Assembly: GCF_041296385.1 (NCBI RefSeq)
Contig: NW_027183502.1
Location: 62,001 to 126,000, forward strand
DNA from: Aphelocoma coerulescens
Taxonomy: Eukaryota > Chordata > Aves > Passeriformes > Corvidae
Direction: 5' to 3'
Length of the DNA stretch: 64,000 nucleotides
Shown: piece by piece, positions 36,910-50,512 of the stretch
How positions within the stretch are numbered: position 1 is the first letter of the stretch
Layout: every line of letters starts with the position of its first letter
The notes under the pieces: model-generated
Databases searched by the model: none
What the model was told of the DNA's origin: nothing
The model's input: the letters and a program-made list of their open reading frames with translations, nothing else
Made by a program: the position numbers and the translations under genes

Positions 36910-39177
36910 GTGACGCTATGGAACCTGGTGGAACCGAGGGGCCACAGTGACACTGTGGGGCCTTTTGGAAGCAACAGGACCCTGGTGGGAAGCCACGGGA
37001 TGATTAATCCTGCACGAACCTGCTCCAGGTGGGCTCCTCTCTCCCGGCTTCCACAGGTGCTGCTAGGATCCCACTCCGGCACTGGCTTGGCACGGGCTCA
37101 CGGCTTCCTTTGGCAATGGCTCTGCTCCAGGATGGCATGCTGCAGAGAATGCAGGTAGATTTTGTGCTCACTCCTGGCATGCAGCTGGACAATAAAGCCT
37201 GATCCAGCCCCCCCTCAGCATATGTCCGGCTCTGGCATTGGGGCGGGGCAACTTTGGGAGCAGCCCCAGCCCTGCTCCTGCTCCCGGCTGGGCACCCAGC
37301 TGCTGGGACACAGGTGTGTCCTGATGCCACCGTCTACTCCTTTGAGAAGGGGAGGACAGAGTGCATCAGGGAGTTTGGTGTGGCTTACATGCGGCAAGGA
37401 GAAGGTGCAGCCCCAAACTGGCTTTCACTTCTAGAACCTTTTGCTATTGCGGGAGCAGCTGCTGGAGCTTTTCAACCGAGCTGCAAGAGTGAAAAGTGTG
37501 ATGGCATGTCTATCTGAGAAGGAAGGTTCGGTGCCGCAGCCTGTTGTGCACAATTTATATGCTGATAAGAGAAGGGGGTGCTTTTGGAACGTTTTCCTTC
37601 CTGACACTTCTGTCTCTGTGAGCTTTAGCTGCTTGGACTCAGGGATACCGAAGGTATGTGAAAGTGACTGGGATGCGAGAATCATGTTGCACAGGGAACA
37701 GGGAAGGTCAGCAAATGTTTCCTGTCCTGGCACATCTCTCAGTCTGAACTGCAGCTGCAGATGCTTCACTTCCGCCAAGGACTCTGCCACCTTGAGAGAA
37801 GGATGCGCTCTATGGAGTTGAGAAAGAAAGTGCGTCTCACTAGCTTCTTTCCTCTACTTCATAGACAGCAAAGGGGCTATGAAAGGCAGCACTGGCTTTT
37901 TGTTCTAGGACTTCTTCTTTACAAGCAGCTGCTGGATGTTTGGAAGGGGGTTTGGGATATGCAAAAATGAGAGGCTAAGATGGTAAGAGGGTAAGATGGA
38001 AGTCATCTGGCAAAAGCAGAGCTCACAAAAGGGCCAGCTGAGAAAGCTCTTGCTGCCTACAACTTCAACTGCACCCCTCAAAGCAGCAGCACACACGCTG
38101 CTCTCGGCACTTTCCTTCTCAGCTCTACGCACCATCCTAAGCCTTGCCTCTCCCACACTCAGGATCCAAAGACAACGGCACCAGGGACTGCTCACACACT
38201 AAAGGCACCAGGACAAAAGGCTCACCAGCTTGGCCTTTGCATTCCCGCTGACAGCTCCACAGCTTGAACCCAGAGAACTGCCTGCTGCCAACAGCCTTTC
38301 CAATCACTCTGAGCACCTCATGACAAGGAGTGTGGGGAATGAATCTCCAGCAGCCTCCTGCCCCAGGCTGTCCCCCGGGAGCAGCCCTGCTCCAGGCCGT
38401 GACTGCCACCTGCACAGCCAAAGGACCCAGAGCCGGTGTTACACACCACGGCTGTGCCTGGCACAGAGACACCAGTGGCCACACAAGTGGCCATGGCACT
38501 GTCCACACACAGTCCCTGCTGCTGCTCCCCCAGCCGCTGGCACCAACTCCCAGCCACCCACTCCTAAAGCCACGGGGCCCACTGGGACACTGCGGGGGCT
38601 CGTGGAAGCCAGCGGCCATTGTGACACAGCGGGGCTGCACAGAGCCCACGGTGCTTTGTGACCCGTGGCTCCCAGGAGAGCCTTTGTGATGCTGGGGAAC
38701 TACAAGGAAGCCTGGCTCCTCTGTGACACCACCACAGAAGCTCAGGGGAGCCCTGGAGACCGTGCTGATGCTATTGAACCTGATGCAACCCTGCCTCCTC
38801 TGTGACACCACAGAAGCTCTTGGAGCCCTGGAGACCGTGCTGATGCTATGGAACCTGATGCAACCCTGCCTCCTCTGTGACACCACAGAACCTCTGGGAG
38901 CCCTGGAGACCGTGCTGATGCTATGGAACCTGATGCAACCCTGCCTCCACTGTGACACCACAGAAGCTCAGGGAGCCCTGGAGACTGTGGTGATGCTATG
39001 GAACCTGATGCAACCCTGCCTCCACTGTGACACCACAGAACCTCTGGGAGCCCTGGAGACCGTGCTGATGCTATGGAACCTGATGCAACCCTGCCTCCAC
39101 TGTGACACCACAGAAGCTCGGGGAGCTCTGCAGACCGTGGGGATGCTGGCGAAGCTGACGGAACCCTGGGCACCACA
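36910..39177 (+). repeat. Monomer 18, 2268 bp, five-copy class (type P4)
   Basis: Core array at 38737-39112. Second and third 75-mers both carry gaccgtgctg. This is the commonest array type to the right of here (monomers 18, 20-24, 28 and, as far as visible, 29). Confidence 0.97.
38737..39112 (+). repeat. 75-bp minisatellite, five copies, type P4 (monomer 18)
   Basis: Copies 1 and 2 both end with the cctcctctg variant, and copies 1-3 all carry gaccgtgctg. This is the predominant array in the homogeneous right part of the window. Confidence 0.94.
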
Positions 39178-41440
39178 GTGACGCTATGGAACCTGGTGGA
39201 ACCGAGGGGCCACAGTGACACTGTGGGGCCTTTTGGAAGCAACAGGACCCTGGTGGGAAGCCACGGGATGATTAATCCTGCACGAACCTGCTCCAGGTGG
39301 GCTCCTCTCTCCCGGCTTCCACAGGTGCTGCTAGGATCCCACTCCGGCACTGGCTTGGCACGGGCTCACGGCTTCCTTTGGCAATGGCTCTGCTCCAGGA
39401 TGGCATGCTGCAGAGAATGCAGGTAGATTTTGTGCTCACTCCTGGCATGCAGCTGGACAATAAAGCCTGATCCAGCCCCCCCTCAGCATATGTCCGGCTC
39501 TGGCATTGGGGCGGGGCAACTTTGGGAGCAGCCCCAGCCCTGCTCCTGCTCCCGGCTGGGCACCCAGCTGCTGGGACACAGGTGTGTCCTGATGCCACCG
39601 TCTACTCCTTTGAGAAGGGGAGGACAGAGTGCATCAGGGAGTTTGGTGTGGCTTACATGCGGCAAGGAGAAGGTGCAGCCCCAAACTGGCTTTCACTTCT
39701 AGAACCTTTTGCTATTGCGGGAGCAGCTGCTGGAGCTTTTCAACCGAGCTGCAAGAGTGAAAAGTGTGATGGCATGTCTATCTGAGAAGGAAGGTTCGGT
39801 GCCGCAGCCTGTTGTGCACAATTTATATGCTGATAAGAGAAGGGGGTGCTTTTGGAACGTTTTCCTTCCTGACACTTCTGTCTCTGTGAGCTTTAGCTGC
39901 TTGGACTCAGGGATACCGAAGGTATGTGAAAGTGACTGGGATGCGAGAATCATGTTGCACAGGGAACAGGGAAGGTCAGCAAATGTTTCCTGTCCTGGCA
40001 CATCTCTCAGTCTGAACTGCAGCTGCAGATGCTTCACTTCCGCCAAGGACTCTGCCACCTTGAGAGAAGGATGCGCTCTATGGAGTTGAGAAAGAAAGTG
40101 CGTCTCACTAGCTTCTTTACTTCATAGACAGCAAAGGGGCTATGAAAGGCAGCACTGGCTTTTTGTTCTAGGACTTCTTCTTTACAAGCAGCTGCTGGAT
40201 GTTTGGAAGGGGGTTTGGGATATGCAAAAATGAGAGGCTAAGATGGTAAGAGGGTAAGATGGAAGTCATCTGGCAAAAGCAGAGCTCACAAAAGGGCCAG
40301 CTGAGAAAGCTCTTGCTGCCTACAACTTCAACTGCACCCCTCAAAGCAGCAGCACACACGCTGCTCTCGGCACTTTCCTTCTCAGCTCTACGCACCATCC
40401 TAAGCCTTGCCTCTCCCACACTCAGGATCCAAAGACAACGGCACCAGGGACTGCTCACACACTAAAGGCACCAGGACAAAAGGCTCACCAGCTTGGCCTT
40501 TGCATTCCCGCTGACAGCTCCACAGCTTGAACCCAGAGAACTGCCTGCTGCCAACAGCCTTTCCAATCACTCTGAGCACCTCATGACAAGGAGTGTGGGG
40601 AATGAATCTCCAGCAGCCTCCTGCCCCAGGCTGTCCCCCGGGAGCAGCCCTGCTCCAGGCCGTGACTGCCACCTGCACAGCCAAAGGACCCAGAGCCGGT
40701 GTTACACACCACGGCTGTGCCTGGCACAGAGACACCAGTGGCCACACAAGTGGCCATGGCACTGTCCACACACAGTCCCTGCTGCTGCTCCCCCAGCCGC
40801 TGGCACCAACTCCCAGCCACCCACTCCTAAAGCCACGGGGCCCACTGGGACACTGCGGGGGCTCGTGGAAGCCAGCGGCCATTGTGACACAGCGGGGCTG
40901 CACAGAGCCCACGGTGCTTTGTGACCCGTGGCTCCCAGGAGAGCCTTTGTGATGCTGGGGAACTACAAGGAAGCCTGGCTCCTCTGTGACACCACCACAG
41001 AAGCTCAGGGGAGCCCTGGAGACCGTGCTGATGCTATTGAACCTGATGCAACCCTGCCTCCTCTGTGACACCACAGAAGCTCTTGGAGCCCTGGAGACCG
41101 TGGTGATGCTATGGAACCTGATGCAACCCTGCCTCCTCTGTGACACCACAGAACCTCTGGGAGCCCTGGAGACCGTGCTGATGCTATGGAACCTGATGCA
41201 ACCCTGCCTCCACTGTGACACCACAGAAGCTCAGGGAGCCCTGGAGACTGTGGTGATGCTATGGAACCTGATGCAACCCTGCCTCCACTGTGACACCACA
41301 GAACCTCTGGGAGCCCTGGAGACCGTGCTGATGCTATGGAACCTGATGCAACCCTGCCTCCACTGTGACACCACAGAAGCTCGGGGAGCTCTGCAGACCG
41401 TGGGGATGCTGGCGAAGCTGACGGAACCCTGGGCACCACA
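39178..41440 (+). repeat. Monomer 19, 2263 bp, five-copy class with 5-bp deletion
   Basis: Core array at 41000-41375 (type P5: second copy gaccgtggtg, third gaccgtgctg). The cctct deletion lies at 40118/40119. Confidence 0.97.
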
Positions 41441-43708
41441 GTGACGCTATGGAACCTGGTGGAACCGAGGGGCCACAGTGACACTGTGGGGCCTTTTGGA
41501 AGCAACAGGACCCTGGTGGGAAGCCACGGGATGATTAATCCTGCACGAACCTGCTCCAGGTGGGCTCCTCTCTCCCGGCTTCCACAGGTGCTGCTAGGAT
41601 CCCACTCCGGCACTGGCTTGGCACGGGCTCACGGCTTCCTTTGGCAATGGCTCTGCTCCAGGATGGCATGCTGCAGAGAATGCAGGTAGATTTTGTGCTC
41701 ACTCCTGGCATGCAGCTGGACAATAAAGCCTGATCCAGCCCCCCCTCAGCATATGTCCGGCTCTGGCATTGGGGCGGGGCAACTTTGGGAGCAGCCCCAG
41801 CCCTGCTCCTGCTCCCGGCTGGGCACCCAGCTGCTGGGACACAGGTGTGTCCTGATGCCACCGTCTACTCCTTTGAGAAGGGGAGGACAGAGTGCATCAG
41901 GGAGTTTGGTGTGGCTTACATGCGGCAAGGAGAAGGTGCAGCCCCAAACTGGCTTTCACTTCTAGAACCTTTTGCTATTGCGGGAGCAGCTGCTGGAGCT
42001 TTTCAACCGAGCTGCAAGAGTGAAAAGTGTGATGGCATGTCTATCTGAGAAGGAAGGTTCGGTGCCGCAGCCTGTTGTGCACAATTTATATGCTGATAAG
42101 AGAAGGGGGTGCTTTTGGAACGTTTTCCTTCCTGACACTTCTGTCTCTGTGAGCTTTAGCTGCTTGGACTCAGGGATACCGAAGGTATGTGAAAGTGACT
42201 GGGATGCGAGAATCATGTTGCACAGGGAACAGGGAAGGTCAGCAAATGTTTCCTGTCCTGGCACATCTCTCAGTCTGAACTGCAGCTGCAGATGCTTCAC
42301 TTCCGCCAAGGACTCTGCCACCTTGAGAGAAGGATGCGCTCTATGGAGTTGAGAAAGAAAGTGCGTCTCACTAGCTTCTTTCCTCTACTTCATAGACAGC
42401 AAAGGGGCTATGAAAGGCAGCACTGGCTTTTTGTTCTAGGACTTCTTCTTTACAAGCAGCTGCTGGATGTTTGGAAGGGGGTTTGGGATATGCAAAAATG
42501 AGAGGCTAAGATGGTAAGAGGGTAAGATGGAAGTCATCTGGCAAAAGCAGAGCTCACAAAAGGGCCAGCTGAGAAAGCTCTTGCTGCCTACAACTTCAAC
42601 TGCACCCCTCAAAGCAGCAGCACACACGCTGCTCTCGGCACTTTCCTTCTCAGCTCTACGCACCATCCTAAGCCTTGCCTCTCCCACACTCAGGATCCAA
42701 AGACAACGGCACCAGGGACTGCTCACACACTAAAGGCACCAGGACAAAAGGCTCACCAGCTTGGCCTTTGCATTCCCGCTGACAGCTCCACAGCTTGAAC
42801 CCAGAGAACTGCCTGCTGCCAACAGCCTTTCCAATCACTCTGAGCACCTCATGACAAGGAGTGTGGGGAATGAATCTCCAGCAGCCTCCTGCCCCAGGCT
42901 GTCCCCCGGGAGCAGCCCTGCTCCAGGCCGTGACTGCCACCTGCACAGCCAAAGGACCCAGAGCCGGTGTTACACACCACGGCTGTGCCTGGCACAGAGA
43001 CACCAGTGGCCACACAAGTGGCCATGGCACTGTCCACACACAGTCCCTGCTGCTGCTCCCCCAGCCGCTGGCACCAACTCCCAGCCACCCACTCCTAAAG
43101 CCACGGGGCCCACTGGGACACTGCGGGGGCTCGTGGAAGCCAGCGGCCATTGTGACACAGCGGGGCTGCACAGAGCCCACGGTGCTTTGTGACCCGTGGC
43201 TCCCAGGAGAGCCTTTGTGATGCTGGGGAACTACAAGGAAGCCTGGCTCCTCTGTGACACCACCACAGAAGCTCAGGGGAGCCCTGGAGACCGTGCTGAT
43301 GCTATTGAACCTGATGCAACCCTGCCTCCTCTGTGACACCACAGAAGCTCTTGGAGCCCTGGAGACCGTGCTGATGCTATGGAACCTGATGCAACCCTGC
43401 CTCCTCTGTGACACCACAGAACCTCTGGGAGCCCTGGAGACCGTGCTGATGCTATGGAACCTGATGCAACCCTGCCTCCACTGTGACACCACAGAAGCTC
43501 AGGGAGCCCTGGAGACTGTGGTGATGCTATGGAACCTGATGCAACCCTGCCTCCACTGTGACACCACAGAACCTCTGGGAGCCCTGGAGACCGTGCTGAT
43601 GCTATGGAACCTGATGCAACCCTGCCTCCACTGTGACACCACAGAAGCTCGGGGAGCTCTGCAGACCGTGGGGATGCTGGCGAAGCTGACGGAACCCTGG
43701 GCACCACA
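41441..43708 (+). repeat. Monomer 20, 2268 bp, five-copy class (P4)
   Basis: Core array at 43268-43643. I saw no private variant. Confidence 0.97.
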
Positions 43709-45976
43709 GTGACGCTATGGAACCTGGTGGAACCGAGGGGCCACAGTGACACTGTGGGGCTTTTTGGAAGCAACAGGACCCTGGTGGGAAGCCACGGGAT
43801 GATTAATCCTGCACGAACCTGCTCCAGGTGGGCTCCTCTCTCCCGGCTTCCACAGGTGCTGCTAGGATCCCACTCCGGCACTGGCTTGGCACGGGCTCAC
43901 GGCTTCCTTTGGCAATGGCTCTGCTCCAGGATGGCATGCTGCAGAGAATGCAGGTAGATTTTGTGCTCACTCCTGGCATGCAGCTGGACAATAAAGCCTG
44001 ATCCAGCCCCCCCTCAGCATATGTCCGGCTCTGGCATTGGGGCGGGGCAACTTTGGGAGCAGCCCCAGCCCTGCTCCTGCTCCCGGCTGGGCACCCAGCT
44101 GCTGGGACACAGGTGTGTCCTGATGCCACCGTCTACTCCTTTGAGAAGGGGAGGACAGAGTGCATCAGGGAGTTTGGTGTGGCTTACATGCGGCAAGGAG
44201 AAGGTGCAGCCCCAAACTGGCTTTCACTTCTAGAACCTTTTGCTATTGCGGGAGCAGCTGCTGGAGCTTTTCAACCGAGCTGCAAGAGTGAAAAGTGTGA
44301 TGGCATGTCTATCTGAGAAGGAAGGTTCGGTGCCGCAGCCTGTTGTGCACAATTTATATGCTGATAAGAGAAGGGGGTGCTTTTGGAACGTTTTCCTTCC
44401 TGACACTTCTGTCTCTGTGAGCTTTAGCTGCTTGGACTCAGGGATACCGAAGGTATGTGAAAGTGACTGGGATGCGAGAATCATGTTGCACAGGGAACAG
44501 GGAAGGTCAGCAAATGTTTCCTGTCCTGGCACATCTCTCAGTCTGAACTGCAGCTGCAGATGCTTCACTTCCGCCAAGGACTCTGCCACCTTGAGAGAAG
44601 GATGCGCTCTATGGAGTTGAGAAAGAAAGTGCGTCTCACTAGCTTCTTTCCTCTACTTCATAGACAGCAAAGGGGCTATGAAAGGCAGCACTGGCTTTTT
44701 GTTCTAGGACTTCTTCTTTACAAGCAGCTGCTGGATGTTTGGAAGGGGGTTTGGGATATGCAAAAATGAGAGGCTAAGATGGTAAGAGGGTAAGATGGAA
44801 GTCATCTGGCAAAAGCAGAGCTCACAAAAGGGCCAGCTGAGAAAGCTCTTGCTGCCTACAACTTCAACTGCACCCCTCAAAGCAGCAGCACACACGCTGC
44901 TCTCGGCACTTTCCTTCTCAGCTCTACGCACCATCCTAAGCCTTGCCTCTCCCACACTCAGGATCCAAAGACAACGGCACCAGGGACTGCTCACACACTA
45001 AAGGCACCAGGACAAAAGGCTCACCAGCTTGGCCTTTGCATTCCCGCTGACAGCTCCACAGCTTGAACCCAGAGAACTGCCTGCTGCCAACAGCCTTTCC
45101 AATCACTCTGAGCACCTCATGACAAGGAGTGTGGGGAATGAATCTCCAGCAGCCTCCTGCCCCAGGCTGTCCCCCGGGAGCAGCCCTGCTCCAGGCCGTG
45201 ACTGCCACCTGCACAGCCAAAGGACCCAGAGCCGGTGTTACACACCACGGCTGTGCCTGGCACAGAGACACCAGTGGCCACACAAGTGGCCATGGCACTG
45301 TCCACACACAGTCCCTGCTGCTGCTCCCCCAGCCGCTGGCACCAACTCCCAGCCACCCACTCCTAAAGCCACGGGGCCCACTGGGACACTGCGGGGGCTC
45401 GTGGAAGCCAGCGGCCATTGTGACACAGCGGGGCTGCACAGAGCCCACGGTGCTTTGTGACCCGTGGCTCCCAGGAGAGCCTTTGTGATGCTGGGGAACT
45501 ACAAGGAAGCCTGGCTCCTCTGTGACACCACCACAGAAGCTCAGGGGAGCCCTGGAGACCGTGCTGATGCTATTGAACCTGATGCAACCCTGCCTCCTCT
45601 GTGACACCACAGAAGCTCTTGGAGCCCTGGAGACCGTGCTGATGCTATGGAACCTGATGCAACCCTGCCTCCTCTGTGACACCACAGAACCTCTGGGAGC
45701 CCTGGAGACCGTGCTGATGCTATGGAACCTGATGCAACCCTGCCTCCACTGTGACACCACAGAAGCTCAGGGAGCCCTGGAGACTGTGGTGATGCTATGG
45801 AACCTGATGCAACCCTGCCTCCACTGTGACACCACAGAACCTCTGGGAGCCCTGGAGAACGTGCTGATGCTATGGAACCTGATGCAACCCTGCCTCCACT
45901 GTGACACCACAGAAGCTCGGGGAGCTCTGCAGACCGTGGGGATGCTGGCGAAGCTGACGGAACCCTGGGCACCACA
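43709..45976 (+). repeat. Monomer 21, 2268 bp, five-copy class (P4), T variant
   Basis: Core array at 45536-45911. T instead of C at +52 (43761, ggggctttttgg), also seen in monomers 22, 24, 25 and 27. Private C to A at 45859 in the fifth 75-mer (gagaacgtg). Confidence 0.97.
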
Positions 45977-48244
45977 GTGACGCTATGGAACCTGGTGGAA
46001 CCGAGGGGCCACAGTGACACTGTGGGGCTTTTTGGAAGCAACAGGACCCTGGTGGGAAGCCACGGGATGATTAATCCTGCACGAACCTGCTCCAGGTGGG
46101 CTCCTCTCTCCCGGCTTCCACAGGTGCTGCTAGGATCCCACTCCGGCACTGGCTTGGCACGGGCTCACGGCTTCCTTTGGCAATGGCTCTGCTCCAGGAT
46201 GGCATGCTGCAGAGAATGCAGGTAGATTTTGTGCTCACTCCTGGCATGCAGCTGGACAATAAAGCCTGATCCAGCCCCCCCTCAGCATATGTCCGGCTCT
46301 GGCATTGGGGCGGGGCAACTTTGGGAGCAGCCCCAGCCCTGCTCCTGCTCCCGGCTGGGCACCCAGCTGCTGGGACACAGGTGTGTCCTGATGCCACCGT
46401 CTACTCCTTTGAGAAGGGGAGGACAGAGTGCATCAGGGAGTTTGGTGTGGCTTACATGCGGCAAGGAGAAGGTGCAGCCCCAAACTGGCTTTCACTTCTA
46501 GAACCTTTTGCTATTGCGGGAGCAGCTGCTGGAGCTTTTCAACCGAGCTGCAAGAGTGAAAAGTGTGATGGCATGTCTATCTGAGAAGGAAGGTTCGGTG
46601 CCGCAGCCTGTTGTGCACAATTTATATGCTGATAAGAGAAGGGGGTGCTTTTGGAACGTTTTCCTTCCTGACACTTCTGTCTCTGTGAGCTTTAGCTGCT
46701 TGGACTCAGGGATACCGAAGGTATGTGAAAGTGACTGGGATGCGAGAATCATGTTGCACAGGGAACAGGGAAGGTCAGCAAATGTTTCCTGTCCTGGCAC
46801 ATCTCTCAGTCTGAACTGCAGCTGCAGATGCTTCACTTCCGCCAAGGACTCTGCCACCTTGAGAGAAGGATGCGCTCTATGGAGTTGAGAAAGAAAGTGC
46901 GTCTCACTAGCTTCTTTCCTCTACTTCATAGACAGCAAAGGGGCTATGAAAGGCAGCACTGGCTTTTTGTTCTAGGACTTCTTCTTTACAAGCAGCTGCT
47001 GGATGTTTGGAAGGGGGTTTGGGATATGCAAAAATGAGAGGCTAAGATGGTAAGAGGGTAAGATGGAAGTCATCTGGCAAAAGCAGAGCTCACAAAAGGG
47101 CCAGCTGAGAAAGCTCTTGCTGCCTACAACTTCAACTGCACCCCTCAAAGCAGCAGCACACACGCTGCTCTCGGCACTTTCCTTCTCAGCTCTACGCACC
47201 ATCCTAAGCCTTGCCTCTCCCACACTCAGGATCCAAAGACAACGGCACCAGGGACTGCTCACACACTAAAGGCACCAGGACAAAAGGCTCACCAGCTTGG
47301 CCTTTGCATTCCCGCTGACAGCTCCACAGCTTGAACCCAGAGAACTGCCTGCTGCCAACAGCCTTTCCAATCACTCTGAGCACCTCATGACAAGGAGTGT
47401 GGGGAATGAATCTCCAGCAGCCTCCTGCCCCAGGCTGTCCCCCGGGAGCAGCCCTGCTCCAGGCCGTGACTGCCACCTGCACAGCCAAAGGACCCAGAGC
47501 CGGTGTTACACACCACGGCTGTGCCTGGCACAGAGACACCAGTGGCCACACAAGTGGCCATGGCACTGTCCACACACAGTCCCTGCTGCTGCTCCCCCAG
47601 CCGCTGGCACCAACTCCCAGCCACCCACTCCTAAAGCCACGGGGCCCACTGGGACACTGCGGGGGCTCGTGGAAGCCAGCGGCCATTGTGACACAGCGGG
47701 GCTGCACAGAGCCCACGGTGCTTTGTGACCCGTGGCTCCCAGGAGAGCCTTTGTGATGCTGGGGAACTACAAGGAAGCCTGGCTCCTCTGTGACACCACC
47801 ACAGAAGCTCAGGGGAGCCCTGGAGACCGTGCTGATGCTATTGAACCTGATGCAACCCTGCCTCCTCTGTGACACCACAGAAGCTCTTGGAGCCCTGGAG
47901 ACCGTGCTGATGCTATGGAACCTGATGCAACCCTGCCTCCTCTGTGACACCACAGAACCTCTGGGAGCCCTGGAGACCGTGCTGATGCTATGGAACCTGA
48001 TGCAACCCTGCCTCCACTGTGACACCACAGAAGCTCAGGGAGCCCTGGAGACTGTGGTGATGCTATGGAACCTGATGCAACCCTGCCTCCACTGTGACAC
48101 CACAGAACCTCTGGGAGCCCTGGAGACCGTGCTGATGCTATGGAACCTGATGCAACCCTGCCTCCACTGTGACACCACAGAAGCTCGGGGAGCTCTGCAG
48201 ACCGTGGGGATGCTGGCGAAGCTGACGGAACCCTGGGCACCACA
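45977..48244 (+). repeat. Monomer 22, 2268 bp, five-copy class (P4), T variant
   Basis: Core array at 47804-48179. T at +52 (46029). Confidence 0.97.
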
Positions 48245-50512
48245 GTGACGCTATGGAACCTGGTGGAACCGAGGGGCCACAGTGACACTGTGGGGCCTTT
48301 TGGAAGCAACAGGACCCTGGTGGGAAGCCACGGGATGATTAATCCTGCACGAACCTGCTCCAGGTGGGCTCCTCTCTCCCGGCTTCCACAGGTGCTGCTA
48401 GGATCCCACTCCGGCACTGGCTTGGCACGGGCTCACGGCTTCCTTTGGCAATGGCTCTGCTCCAGGATGGCATGCTGCAGAGAATGCAGGTAGATTTTGT
48501 GCTCACTCCTGGCATGCAGCTGGACAATAAAGCCTGATCCAGCCCCCCCTCAGCATATGTCCGGCTCTGGCATTGGGGCGGGGCAACTTTGGGAGCAGCC
48601 CCAGCCCTGCTCCTGCTCCCGGCTGGGCACCCAGCTGCTGGGACACAGGTGTGTCCTGATGCCACCGTCTACTCCTTTGAGAAGGGGAGGACAGAGTGCA
48701 TCAGGGAGTTTGGTGTGGCTTACATGCGGCAAGGAGAAGGTGCAGCCCCAAACTGGCTTTCACTTCTAGAACCTTTTGCTATTGCGGGAGCAGCTGCTGG
48801 AGCTTTTCAACCGAGCTGCAAGAGTGAAAAGTGTGATGGCATGTCTATCTGAGAAGGAAGGTTCGGTGCCGCAGCCTGTTGTGCACAATTTATATGCTGA
48901 TAAGAGAAGGGGGTGCTTTTGGAACGTTTTCCTTCCTGACACTTCTGTCTCTGTGAGCTTTAGCTGCTTGGACTCAGGGATACCGAAGGTATGTGAAAGT
49001 GACTGGGATGCGAGAATCATGTTGCACAGGGAACAGGGAAGGTCAGCAAATGTTTCCTGTCCTGGCACATCTCTCAGTCTGAACTGCAGCTGCAGATGCT
49101 TCACTTCCGCCAAGGACTCTGCCACCTTGAGAGAAGGATGCGCTCTATGGAGTTGAGAAAGAAAGTGCGTCTCACTAGCTTCTTTCCTCTACTTCATAGA
49201 CAGCAAAGGGGCTATGAAAGGCAGCACTGGCTTTTTGTTCTAGGACTTCTTCTTTACAAGCAGCTGCTGGATGTTTGGAAGGGGGTTTGGGATATGCAAA
49301 AATGAGAGGCTAAGATGGTAAGAGGGTAAGATGGAAGTCATCTGGCAAAAGCAGAGCTCACAAAAGGGCCAGCTGAGAAAGCTCTTGCTGCCTACAACTT
49401 CAACTGCACCCCTCAAAGCAGCAGCACACACGCTGCTCTCGGCACTTTCCTTCTCAGCTCTACGCACCATCCTAAGCCTTGCCTCTCCCACACTCAGGAT
49501 CCAAAGACAACGGCACCAGGGACTGCTCACACACTAAAGGCACCAGGACAAAAGGCTCACCAGCTTGGCCTTTGCATTCCCGCTGACAGCTCCACAGCTT
49601 GAACCCAGAGAACTGCCTGCTGCCAACAGCCTTTCCAATCACTCTGAGCACCTCATGACAAGGAGTGTGGGGAATGAATCTCCAGCAGCCTCCTGCCCCA
49701 GGCTGTCCCCCGGGAGCAGCCCTGCTCCAGGCCGTGACTGCCACCTGCACAGCCAAAGGACCCAGAGCCGGTGTTACACACCACGGCTGTGCCTGGCACA
49801 GAGACACCAGTGGCCACACAAGTGGCCATGGCACTGTCCACACACAGTCCCTGCTGCTGCTCCCCCAGCCGCTGGCACCAACTCCCAGCCACCCACTCCT
49901 AAAGCCACGGGGCCCACTGGGACACTGCGGGGGCTCGTGGAAGCCAGCGGCCATTGTGACACAGCGGGGCTGCACAGAGCCCACGGTGCTTTGTGACCCG
50001 TGGCTCCCAGGAGAGCCTTTGTGATGCTGGGGAACTACAAGGAAGCCTGGCTCCTCTGTGACACCACCACAGAAGCTCAGGGGAGCCCTGGAGACCGTGC
50101 TGATGCTATTGAACCTGATGCAACCCTGCCTCCTCTGTGACACCACAGAAGCTCTTGGAGCCCTGGAGACCGTGCTGATGCTATGGAACCTGATGCAACC
50201 CTGCCTCCTCTGTGACACCACAGAACCTCTGGGAGCCCTGGAGACCGTGCTGATGCTATGGAACCTGATGCAACCCTGCCTCCACTGTGACACCACAGAA
50301 GCTCAGGGAGCCCTGGAGACTGTGGTGATGCTATGGAACCTGATGCAACCCTGCCTCCACTGTGACACCACAGAACCTCTGGGAGCCCTGGAGACCGTGC
50401 TGATGCTATGGAACCTGATGCAACCCTGCCTCCACTGTGACACCACAGAAGCTCGGGGAGCTCTGCAGACCGTGGGGATGCTGGCGAAGCTGACGGAACC
50501 CTGGGCACCACA
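48245..50512 (+). repeat. Monomer 23, 2268 bp, five-copy class (P4)
   Basis: Core array at 50072-50447. C at +52, which interrupts the run of T-variant neighbours. Confidence 0.97.
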